DNA of 5,111 bases, taken from Atopobiaceae bacterium UBA7016 (lineage in GTDB: Bacteria > Actinomycetota > Coriobacteriia > Coriobacteriales > Atopobiaceae). Position numbers and translations under genes: made by a program. This document shows positions 1 to 4,778 of this stretch, piece by piece. The notes below the pieces were generated by a model, which worked only from the letters and a program-made list of their open reading frames with translations, ran no database searches and had not been told where the DNA came from. Numbering within the stretch: position 1 is the first letter of the stretch; each line of letters begins with the position of its first letter. The DNA is taken from assembly GCA_002449555.1 (NCBI GenBank), contig DJXA01000247.1, positions 8,267-13,377 on the forward strand, in the 5' to 3' direction.

Positions 1-428
1 CCGCACCAGCACACGGTCTTGATCTCCTCGATCTTATCCGCCCAGGCCATAAGCCAAAGCGACCCCTCGAAGAGGTTGCGCTGGAAGTCGGTCCGCAAGC
101 CATAGCAGATGACCGGCACCTCGTACTCGTCCACGATATCGGTCAGGTGCGCCACCTGCTCCTTGGTGCAGAACTGTGCCTCGTCCACGATCACGCAGTC
201 GTACGCGCAGATCTCCTCGCGGGTCATCTGCATCAGGCGCTCCACCGAGATGCACGGACGAGACAGCCCGATGCGCGACGCCATCACGCCCTCGCCGTCA
301 CGGTTGTCGAGCGCCGGCTTGGCAAGCAGGGCGCGCTGGCCCTTCTCCTGATAGTTGTAGGCAACCATCAGGGCGTTTGCCGTCTTGGAGCTCCCCATCG
401 ACCCATAGCGGAAGTACAGCTTTGCCAT
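1..428 (-). CDS. tdk: Thymidine kinase, class II (TK1-like), C-terminus cut by window edge
   Basis: This enzyme phosphorylates thymidine to dTMP with ATP in the cytoplasmic pyrimidine salvage pathway. The 142 visible residues start MAKLYFRYGSMGSSKT, with the P-loop at about residues 9-16. Walker B and the catalytic glutamate lie in VDEAQF (D82, E83). The stretch YGLRTDFQ, then LFEGS and ADKIEEIKTVCWC (residues 109-142), is the TK1-type segment leading to the structural zinc site; C140 and C142 are its first two cysteines. The remaining zinc ligands, the lasso loop and the C-terminus (roughly 50-60 residues in this family) lie beyond base 1. The ATG at 428 is supported by AAAGGA seven bases upstream on the minus strand. 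The gene follows the small membrane-protein gene on the same strand after 34 bases, so the two are probably co-transcribed. The P-loop reads GSSKT rather than the more common SGKT, a variant that keeps the lysine. Identification is secure. Confidence 0.95.
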   Translation of the reverse strand, partial: MAKLYFRYGSMGSSKTANALMVAYNYQEKGQRALLAKPALDNRDGEGVMASRIGLSRPCISVERLMQMTREEICAYDCVIVDEAQFCTKEQVAHLTDIVDEYEVPVICYGLRTDFQRNLFEGSLWLMAWADKIEEIKTVCWC

Positions 429-462
429 TGTGTGCAGTCCTTTCGAGCGGGCGACGTACCGC

Positions 463-738
463 CTACTTCTCGTCGTCCTTCTCCTTGAGCGTCTTGAGGG
501 TCATGCGCCCAAACATCACCGAGACCCACACGCACACCAGCGCGCGGGCAACGGTAATCACGTAATACATGGTTGCGCCGACCTGCTCGATCATCATGGC
601 CGAGCGCTCGGGCGAAAGCATCTCGCGCACCGCGTCAACGGCATAGAACGCGCAGATGATGGCGCAGAACGAGTGGAGCACCAGCCGAGCCTGTCTGCTC
701 TGCATGAAGTCGTTCCAGTCATTGCCCCAATTGGACAT
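463..738 (-). CDS. Small two-helix membrane protein of unknown function
   Basis: I do not recognise a family for this 91-residue protein. It begins with a polar, tryptophan-containing N-terminus (MSNWGNDWNDFMQSRQAR), followed by a hydrophobic segment at about residues 18-37 and a short loop rich in charged residues (REMLSPERS). A second hydrophobic segment lies at about 56-77, and the tail is strongly charged (LKTLKEKDDEK). This fits a two-pass inner-membrane protein with both ends probably cytoplasmic. The start is well supported by GGGGAGG on the minus strand, a few bases upstream of the ATG at 738. The gene ends 34 bases before tdk on the same strand, suggesting an operon, but nothing links it to thymidine salvage. 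It has no signal-peptide cleavage motif and no cysteine pattern indicating a cofactor. The good RBS and coherent hydrophobic pattern argue that it is a real gene. Confidence 0.8.
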   Translation of the reverse strand: MSNWGNDWNDFMQSRQARLVLHSFCAIICAFYAVDAVREMLSPERSAMMIEQVGATMYYVITVARALVCVWVSVMFGRMTLKTLKEKDDEK

Positions 739-808
739 GTCCGCCTCCCCTTTAGGCTTCCTGACCGTTTCATGCTAGCATTGAGTCACCATTGACGAGA
801 GGAGACCC
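739..808. promoter_or_regulatory. Divergent promoter region with 10-bp palindrome ATGCTAGCAT
   Basis: These 70 bases separate the minus-strand small membrane-protein gene from the plus-strand HAD gene and must hold promoters for both unless each is read from further away. A perfect palindrome, ATGCTAGCAT, lies at 772-781. It provides a TAGCAT hexamer (4 of 6 to the -10 consensus) on each strand, so it could act as a shared -10 or as an operator. No convincing -35 stands at the right distance on either strand. The promoter assignment is therefore weak; the palindrome itself is plainly visible. Confidence 0.3.
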
Positions 809-1642
809 ATGAGCAAGATCGTGTTTCTGGACGTAGACGGTACCTTGATCAACTATGACGCCGTCTGCCCTGATTCGGCCAAGAAGGCCGTAGAGCTAGC
901 GCGCGCGAACGGTCACAAGGTGTACCTATGCACCGGCTGTTCCAAGGCCGAGATCGAGCAGCGCGACCTGCCAGAGCTGGACGGCATGATCGGCGCCAAC
1001 GGCGGCTATGTCGAGGACGGCGGCCAGGTTGTCATGCACCAGGCGCTCTCCGTCGAGCAGGTCAAGCACATCGTCGACTGGTGCAACGGGCGCCATCTGG
1101 GCTTCTACCTCGAGGCCAACAGCGGCATGTACATCAACAGCTGGTTTGTGGAGCAGGCCCCGGCAGTCATGTACAAGTACGCCATGGGCAAGGGAGCCAC
1201 GGAAGAGGCCGCGAAGGCCGCCGGCCAGAGCTTCGTCAACTCCATGATCCGCACCGACGACCTGTACCGCGACGACGTGAACAAGGTGAGCTTCATCCTC
1301 TCCACCTATCAGGACCACGTGGATTCCCGCAGCGAGTTCCCCGACATGGAGGCCAACACGTGGGGTGGCAAGGACGAGCAGGCGCTCTTTGGCGACCTCG
1401 GCCCCAAGGGCATCACCAAGAGGCACGCCATCGAGGTGCTGCTTGAGCACCTGGGCGCCGACCAGGCGGACACCATTAGCTTCGGTGACGCGAAGATCGA
1501 CCTCTCCATGTTCGAGCTCTGCGCCTACAACGTGGCCATGGGCAACGGCGGGCCGGAGATCAAGGCTGCCGCTGACTACATCACCGACGACGTGGACGAG
1601 GATGGCCTGTACAACGCCTTCAAGCACATCGGCCTGATCTAG
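809..1642 (+). CDS. Cof-type HAD-superfamily phosphatase (class IIB)
   Basis: This is a cytoplasmic, Mg-dependent phosphatase of the haloacid dehalogenase superfamily. Members of the Cof/YidA type usually hydrolyse sugar phosphates or similar small phosphate esters; the substrate here cannot be read from sequence. Of 277 residues, motif I is DVDGT with nucleophile D8 and acid/base D10. Motif II is T42 in LCTGCSK, where most relatives have TGR. Motif III is K200 in GPKG, and motif IV is GDAKID with D227 and D231. The segment between motifs II and III (about residues 85-185) corresponds to the C2 cap that sets substrate choice. The ATG at 809 follows GAGAGGAG (797-804). The length is typical of the family. 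The gene stands alone on the plus strand; its stop is followed after four bases by a long palindrome that may terminate it. The family assignment is firm; the precise function is open. Confidence 0.9.
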   Translation: MSKIVFLDVDGTLINYDAVCPDSAKKAVELARANGHKVYLCTGCSKAEIEQRDLPELDGMIGANGGYVEDGGQVVMHQALSVEQVKHIVDWCNGRHLGFYLEANSGMYINSWFVEQAPAVMYKYAMGKGATEEAAKAAGQSFVNSMIRTDDLYRDDVNKVSFILSTYQDHVDSRSEFPDMEANTWGGKDEQALFGDLGPKGITKRHAIEVLLEHLGADQADTISFGDAKIDLSMFELCAYNVAMGNGGPEIKAAADYITDDVDEDGLYNAFKHIGLI

Positions 1643-1646
1643 GCGA

Positions 1647-1753
1647 GTGCGACGCAATTTCGGTCCCTGACTCCTAAATTGCGCGGGACCACGAAGGACA
1701 GTCCTTCGTGGTCCCGCGCAACTTTTGAGTCAGGGACCGAAATTGCGTCGCAC
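1647..1753. repeat. 107-bp near-perfect palindrome, REP/MITE-like
   Basis: Two 53-base arms (1647-1699 and 1701-1753) are inverted copies around the single base 1700. They pair at 50 of 53 positions; the mismatches are 1678/1722, 1675/1725 and 1674/1726. The inner 21 base pairs and the outer 24 are perfect. The arms contain GGTCCCTGACTC and its complement, and the outer tips carry the small palindrome TGCGACGCA. No target-site duplication is evident at the edges. As DNA this could extrude a cruciform; as RNA it would fold into a very stable hairpin. It resembles the palindromes associated with RAYT (REP-associated tyrosine) transposases or a MITE; that assignment is inference, as no transposase is visible nearby. 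Confidence 0.9.
1679..1726 (+). terminator. Possible rho-independent terminator for the HAD gene, inside the palindrome
   Basis: The inner perfect 21-bp stem (1679-1699 with 1701-1721, GC-rich, tight loop around CAG) is followed directly by CTTTT at 1722-1726 on the plus strand. It lies 37 bases after the HAD stop codon. A GC-rich hairpin plus a short T run fits intrinsic termination. The T run is short, and the outer palindrome arms could compete for pairing, so this is a moderate call. Confidence 0.45.
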
Positions 1754-1833
1754 GTTGGACGGGGATTTACACCGTTGACACTACATTTGTCGTAGGATTG
1801 GTTTAGGTCAACTCTTCCGAGAGGAACGGCACC
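1754..1833 (+). promoter_or_regulatory. Candidate promoter/operator region of the EIIB-ROK gene
   Basis: A perfect -35 hexamer TTGACA lies at 1775-1780. No good -10 stands 16-18 bases downstream: the position after a 17-base spacer reads TTGGTT, and TAGGAT at 1793-1798 is only 12 bases away. Two dyads are present. GTTGAC at 1774-1779 is inverted as GTCAAC at 1807-1812, and CTAC at 1781-1784 is inverted as GTAG at 1792-1795. These could be operator half-sites around a regulated promoter. The ribosome binding site GAGAGGAA (1819-1826) lies seven bases before a GTG and fixes the start of the next gene. Confidence 0.4.
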
Positions 1834-3270
1834 GTGTCGAGTATTGGCGATCGCTTCCGTAAATGGGTTATGTCGCAGCACGTCAAGGGCATCTCGCCCG
1901 TTGCGCTCGACAACGATCACATACGTATTGTGCTGCAGCTTGTCACGGCAGAGATCAACATCTACACCGGCATGCCCGAGGGCGAGATTGCCGAGTACCG
2001 CATCGTTCGCCACTTGGACAACGAGCCCATCTTCTTCCTACACGTGCTACTTGATGACCTTGTGCGCGCCAAGGAGCTGTTCCGGGAGATGGTCGAGTCC
2101 CTCGAGGACGAGGACGAGAAGCAGGCAACGCACGTGCTGCTTTGTTGCACTTCCGCGATGACCACCAGCATGTTCGCCTCCAAGATGGGCGACATCGCCA
2201 TCGCGCTTTCGCTTGACTACGACTTCACCGCCCTGCCCGCCTCGCAGGTCATGCAGCCCGGCGGCGACTGGGCAGCCATCCTCCTTGCGCCACAGGTCAG
2301 CCACATGCGCAAGCAGATCATGGAGGTCCATCCAAACGCTGTAGTCTTCGAGATTCCCGGCAAGATCTTTGGTAGCTATGACGCGGCAGCGGCCGTCCAG
2401 CTGGTTATGCACGCCCTGCACGACGTGCAGGCTCCCGACGAGCCTGAGGCGAGCCTCCGCACGGCCCGCGACCTTGCAAACGACCGTCGCATCCTCATCA
2501 TCACGCTCTTCACCCTGCGCGACCACGCGCGCCTGGGATACCGTCTCTTCGACCACGGCGAGGTCACGAGCGAAGGCGCTGTGCGCAAGCCTCGTCTTGA
2601 GTACCAAGACATCGAAGACCTGCTCGAGACCCTACCCGCACGCGGTATCTCGGTAAGCGACCTTGACGCTATCGGCATCGCCGTCCCGGGCGTTGCTTTC
2701 CGCGGTACCGTTACGCTGCCGAACCTCTACGAAGGCTCCTATGACCTGCGCGAACACATCGAGAGCCGCTTTGGCGTGAAGGTCTACGTTGACAACAACT
2801 GCAACGCGGCCGCCGTAGGTTGCTACGTGAGCCAGGACAAGCACGAGAGCCTCATCTTCTTCAGGCATGCCTTTGGTCACCTCGCGGGTGGACTAGGAAC
2901 CATCATTGATGGAAAGCTACTGAAGGGCCGTAGAAACCTCGCGGGCGAGACGCGCTATTACGAGCATCTCCTCAAGCTGGACATGAACTACGAGGACGTT
3001 CCTTGGAGCGAGGAGGGCCTGTTCCAGCTTGCCACCGAAGTCGTCACCGTGAGCATCGCGCTGACGGCCCCCGATGCCGTCTACCTGGGCGTAGACACGG
3101 TCGATGACATGGACAAGCTGCATGCGGAGCTTGCCAAGACCTTCTCTGAGGAGCTCATCCCGCCGCTATACGTGGTTGATGACTACATCCAGCGCGTCTA
3201 TCTGGGCGAGATGGCCATCTGCCTGCAGAAGCTCCGCGACCCGTCCTATCGCTCGCTCGGCGTGGGCTAG
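1834..3270 (+). CDS. Three-part protein: unassigned N-domain, PTS EIIB (lac/cel type) domain, degenerate ROK domain
   Basis: This 478-residue cytoplasmic protein starts at GTG 1834, fixed by GAGAGGAA seven bases upstream. Residues 1-95 form a mixed, acidic-ended region I cannot assign; no clear helix-turn-helix is seen. Residues 98-197 match a PTS lactose/cellobiose-type EIIB domain: VLLCCTSAMTTS carries the phospho-accepting cysteine (C105, neighbour C104), DWAAILLAPQVSHM (145-158) is the typical second strand region, and an AVQLVMHAL helix ends it. Residues 218-478 resemble a ROK fold: GIAVPGVAFRGTVTLPNLY (281-299), VYVDNNCNAAAVG (317-329), TIIDGKLLKGRRNLAGE (356-372) and APDAVYLGV (412-420). 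The DxGGT phosphate loop is absent, the catalytic Asp of the usual END.N motif is N322, and the CxCGxxGCxE zinc site is missing. It is therefore probably a sensor or regulator rather than a sugar kinase. No EIIA or EIIC gene lies in the window. The domain calls are from motif recall. Confidence 0.75.
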   Translation: MSSIGDRFRKWVMSQHVKGISPVALDNDHIRIVLQLVTAEINIYTGMPEGEIAEYRIVRHLDNEPIFFLHVLLDDLVRAKELFREMVESLEDEDEKQATHVLLCCTSAMTTSMFASKMGDIAIALSLDYDFTALPASQVMQPGGDWAAILLAPQVSHMRKQIMEVHPNAVVFEIPGKIFGSYDAAAAVQLVMHALHDVQAPDEPEASLRTARDLANDRRILIITLFTLRDHARLGYRLFDHGEVTSEGAVRKPRLEYQDIEDLLETLPARGISVSDLDAIGIAVPGVAFRGTVTLPNLYEGSYDLREHIESRFGVKVYVDNNCNAAAVGCYVSQDKHESLIFFRHAFGHLAGGLGTIIDGKLLKGRRNLAGETRYYEHLLKLDMNYEDVPWSEEGLFQLATEVVTVSIALTAPDAVYLGVDTVDDMDKLHAELAKTFSEELIPPLYVVDDYIQRVYLGEMAICLQKLRDPSYRSLGVG

Positions 3271-3279
3271 ATGCGCCTT

Positions 3280-3317
3280 GGTGCGTCCAGGGCTGCCCCC
3301 GAAGCGCACCGTTTTCT
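3280..3317 (+). terminator. Rho-independent terminator between convergent genes
   Basis: GGTGCG (3280-3285) pairs with CGCACC (3305-3310), and an inner GGG/CCC pairing can extend the stem around CTG. The hairpin is followed by GTTTTCT (3311-3317). It begins nine bases after the EIIB-ROK stop codon and runs to the end of the convergent MBL gene, where it would separate the two transcripts. The T run favours the plus strand; no equivalent T run is seen for the minus strand. Confidence 0.6.
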
Positions 3318-4016
3318 CTACGCATCGCACAGCAGCGTGGAAACGCCGATATCGTACTCGCGGATGGGCGTGCCGTGCATCTCTGTCATGGAGTACGCAA
3401 CCTCGCCACGCTCGATTGCCTCGGCACCGGCAATCAGCTCGTCAATAACGCCCACGTCAACGGGGCAATCCGCATGGCATGGCCAGATGGACGTGATCTG
3501 GTCCGCGCGTGTGCGGAGCCGCTTCAGGCTGTGCACATAGGCGGCCAGAGAGCGCATGGCACCGAACATGAAGATGCGTCCGTTGCGTTGGATGGGATCG
3601 CCCGAGAAGAGCATGCCGCTCGCGCGGTCGAGCAGCGCCATTGACCCTGGCGTGTGACCGGGCAGCGCGATGGCCTCAAGCTCACGGTTGCCGAGGTCAA
3701 TCACGTCACCATCCCACACGGGGTTCACCTGTGCCGAAGTTAGAGTGCTGAGCTGCGGATGCACGAGCTCGCAGGGGCTGATGTAGATGCGCTTGAACGC
3801 GGCGTTTCCCGCCACGTGGTCACGGTCAGCGTGCGTGTTGAGAAGCGACAACGGCAGGTCGGTCAGCTCCTCTGCCAGCTCGCGTGCGTTTGGCGTGGTC
3901 ATGCCGCTGTCAAGCAGGAGCGCCTGGCTGTCGCCCGTCAGCAAAAAGAAGCGGACACCGCGGTCCTCATAGCGCCACGTACGCTCGTCAATCTTGACCC
4001 AGTTCTCGTTCGCCAT
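3318..4016 (-). CDS. Metallo-beta-lactamase-fold hydrolase (glyoxalase II-like)
   Basis: This 232-residue soluble protein carries the metal-binding motifs of the MBL fold in order. They are THADRDHVAGN (H62, D64, D66, H67), GHTPGS (H121), SGDPI (D140) and PCHAD (H181). Motif 1 has Asp where the classic HxHxDH has its second His, as in other MBL-fold subgroups with THADxDH. The fold usually binds one or two Zn, Fe or Mn ions and hydrolyses thioesters, phosphodiesters or lactones; the GHTPGS/SGD pattern is closest to glyoxalase II-like hydrolases, but the substrate is not readable here. The ATG at 4016 is preceded on the minus strand by GGGGAGG six bases away. The gene is convergent with the EIIB-ROK gene and divergent from the thioesterase gene, sharing with the latter the repeat-bearing intergenic region. 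There is no signal peptide and the length is normal for the family. Confidence 0.9.
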   Translation of the reverse strand: MANENWVKIDERTWRYEDRGVRFFLLTGDSQALLLDSGMTTPNARELAEELTDLPLSLLNTHADRDHVAGNAAFKRIYISPCELVHPQLSTLTSAQVNPVWDGDVIDLGNRELEAIALPGHTPGSMALLDRASGMLFSGDPIQRNGRIFMFGAMRSLAAYVHSLKRLRTRADQITSIWPCHADCPVDVGVIDELIAGAEAIERGEVAYSMTEMHGTPIREYDIGVSTLLCDA

Positions 4017-4047
4017 GCTCTACCTCCCCATCTGTGAACTGCACGCA

Positions 4048-4053
4048 ATTGTA
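4048..4053 (-). promoter_or_regulatory. Candidate -10 box (TACAAT) for the MBL gene
   Basis: Read on the minus strand this hexamer is TACAAT, 5 of 6 to the sigma-70-type -10 consensus, and it lies 31 bases before the MBL start codon. No recognisable -35 is present 16-18 bases upstream, where the repeat unit lies. The promoter would therefore need an activator, or this is only the chance end of the repeat element. Confidence 0.4.
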
Positions 4054-4127
4054 ACCCCGAACCAGAGGGTCGGACCTTGTGGTCCCAGTTACCCCGGACC
4101 AGAGGGTCGGACCTTGGTGGTCCCAGT

Positions 4128-4133
4128 TACAAT
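4128..4133 (+). promoter_or_regulatory. Candidate -10 box (TACAAT) for the thioesterase gene
   Basis: TACAAT matches 5 of 6 bases of the -10 consensus and lies 44 bases before the thioesterase ATG. As on the opposite side of the element, no -35-like hexamer stands at 16-18 bases; those positions fall in the second repeat unit (GGTCGG). Confidence 0.4.
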
Positions 4134-4177
4134 GGGGTAGTGAGAAGTGTGGAGCGCATTCGTTCAAGGAGGCTCAT

Positions 4178-4702
4178 ATGTTTGACATGGCCGCGGACAA
4201 GGCTGAGAAGGAGAAGCTCTACCCGAAGGGCGTCAAGTATGTGGGCGAGGCGAGCGCCGTTGCCACGCACATGCTGCGCCACGAGGACATCAACGGCTCG
4301 AACCGTCTGTTTGGCGGACGTCTCATGGAGTGGATTGACGACGTCGCGGGCATTGCCGCACGCCTGCAGTGCGGCGGCAACGTAACCACGGCGGCCATCG
4401 ATACGCTCGAGTTCAAGTACCCGGCGTTCCTGAACGACATCGTGGTCATCGAGGCGTGGGTGACGCACGTGGGCAACACCTCCATGGAGGTCCGCGCCGA
4501 CTCGTACGTGGTCGACCCCGCCTCGGGAGAGCAACGCATGATCAACCACGCATACCTGACCGAGGTGTGCGTTGACGAGGAAGGGCATCCCACCCGCGTG
4601 CCCTGGGGTCTCGTGGCCACGAACGAAGAGCAGCACGCCGAGTGTGACGGCGCCCGTCGGCGCGCCGAGATTCGCAAGATGCGTCGCCAGGAAGGCGTGT
4701 AA
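4178..4702 (+). CDS. Acyl-CoA thioesterase, hotdog fold (ACOT/YciA type)
   Basis: This 174-residue cytoplasmic enzyme is predicted to hydrolyse acyl-CoA thioesters to free acid and CoA. The family signature is at residues 39-54, NGSNRLFGGRLMEWID: the hotdog helix with the FGG turn and acidic residues D54/D55. The second half, TLEFKYPAFLNDIVVIEAWVTHVGNTSMEVRADSYV (about residues 76-111), is the typical strand set. HAYLTEVCVDEEGHPTRVP (124-142) closes the domain. The tail after about residue 150 is highly charged (RRRAEIRKMRRQ). The ATG at 4178 is chosen because AAGGAGG (4166-4172) precedes it by five bases. The reading frame is open upstream to an ATG at 4079, but that stretch lies inside the repeat element and has no RBS. 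The single-domain length fits bacterial hexameric members; chain-length preference is unknown. The stop codon overlaps the first base of the downstream palindrome. Confidence 0.92.
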   Translation: MFDMAADKAEKEKLYPKGVKYVGEASAVATHMLRHEDINGSNRLFGGRLMEWIDDVAGIAARLQCGGNVTTAAIDTLEFKYPAFLNDIVVIEAWVTHVGNTSMEVRADSYVVDPASGEQRMINHAYLTEVCVDEEGHPTRVPWGLVATNEEQHAECDGARRRAEIRKMRRQEGV

Positions 4703-4763
4703 TTCCCCATTGGGCCTGTCCCTAATGGGGAATTCCCCAATAGGGACAGGCCCAATGGGGAAT
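4702..4763. repeat. 62-bp palindrome between thioesterase and YgiQ-family genes
   Basis: Arms 4702-4730 and 4735-4763 are inverted copies with a single mismatch (4725/4740) around AATT, which is itself self-complementary, so the whole 62 bases form one palindrome. The arms carry CCTGTCCCTAATGGGG and, inverted, GGGACAGGCCCAATGGGG. It occupies most of the 76-base gap, starting on the last base of the thioesterase stop codon and ending 15 bases before the next ATG. In RNA it would be a long hairpin, but no T run follows, so an ordinary intrinsic terminator is unlikely. It resembles REP-type palindromes; that link is inference. Confidence 0.9.
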
Positions 4764-4778
4764 GGTAGGATTGAGGCC

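Larger units (their letters stand above)
4048..4133. repeat. 86-bp element: two tandem 37/38-bp units within 8-bp inverted ends
   Basis: The ends are ATTGTAAC (4048-4055) and GTTACAAT (4126-4133), a perfect 8-bp inverted pair. Inside are two head-to-tail units, 4054-4090 and 4091-4128. They differ by one substitution (A at 4060, G at 4097) and one extra G in the TTGGTGG stretch of the second. Each unit is itself a quasi-palindrome, with GACC/GGTC and GGACC/GGTCC pairs and GTTAC ends. The element fills most of the 161-base gap between the divergent MBL and thioesterase genes. It could be a REP-type repeat or a duplicated operator; the sequence does not decide between them. Confidence 0.85.

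Noticed and set aside
1..428. Truncated thymidine kinase as a pseudogene
   Set aside because: The frame is intact to the first base of the window; the missing C-terminus is explained by the window edge.
926..1657. Minus-strand open frame of 243 codons opposite the HAD gene
   Set aside because: It is an antisense shadow: valine/leucine/alanine/histidine-rich with no recognisable motif, fully overlapping a gene with all four HAD motifs.
1639..2013. Minus-strand open frame of 124 codons running across the 107-bp palindrome
   Set aside because: It translates the palindrome arms and the antisense of the EIIB-ROK start; neither codes for a recognisable protein.
2047..2607. Minus-strand open frame of 186 codons inside the EIIB-ROK gene
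   Set aside because: It is an antisense shadow of a gene with clear domain motifs, with low-complexity composition typical of the complement of high-GC coding sequence.
3318..4016. Loss of an active-site histidine in the MBL protein (HADRDH instead of HxHxDH)
   Set aside because: Asp at this position is a recurrent variant in MBL-fold subgroups and all other metal ligands are present, so it does not indicate a dead enzyme.
4054..4128. CRISPR-like array
   Set aside because: There are only two units and they abut directly with no spacer, so this is a tandem duplication and not a CRISPR array.
4079..4177. Upstream extension of the thioesterase reading frame to an ATG at 4079
   Set aside because: The extra 33 codons lie within the tandem repeat element, have no RBS and do not resemble the family N-terminus. 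The ATG at 4178 has a perfect AAGGAGG at five bases.
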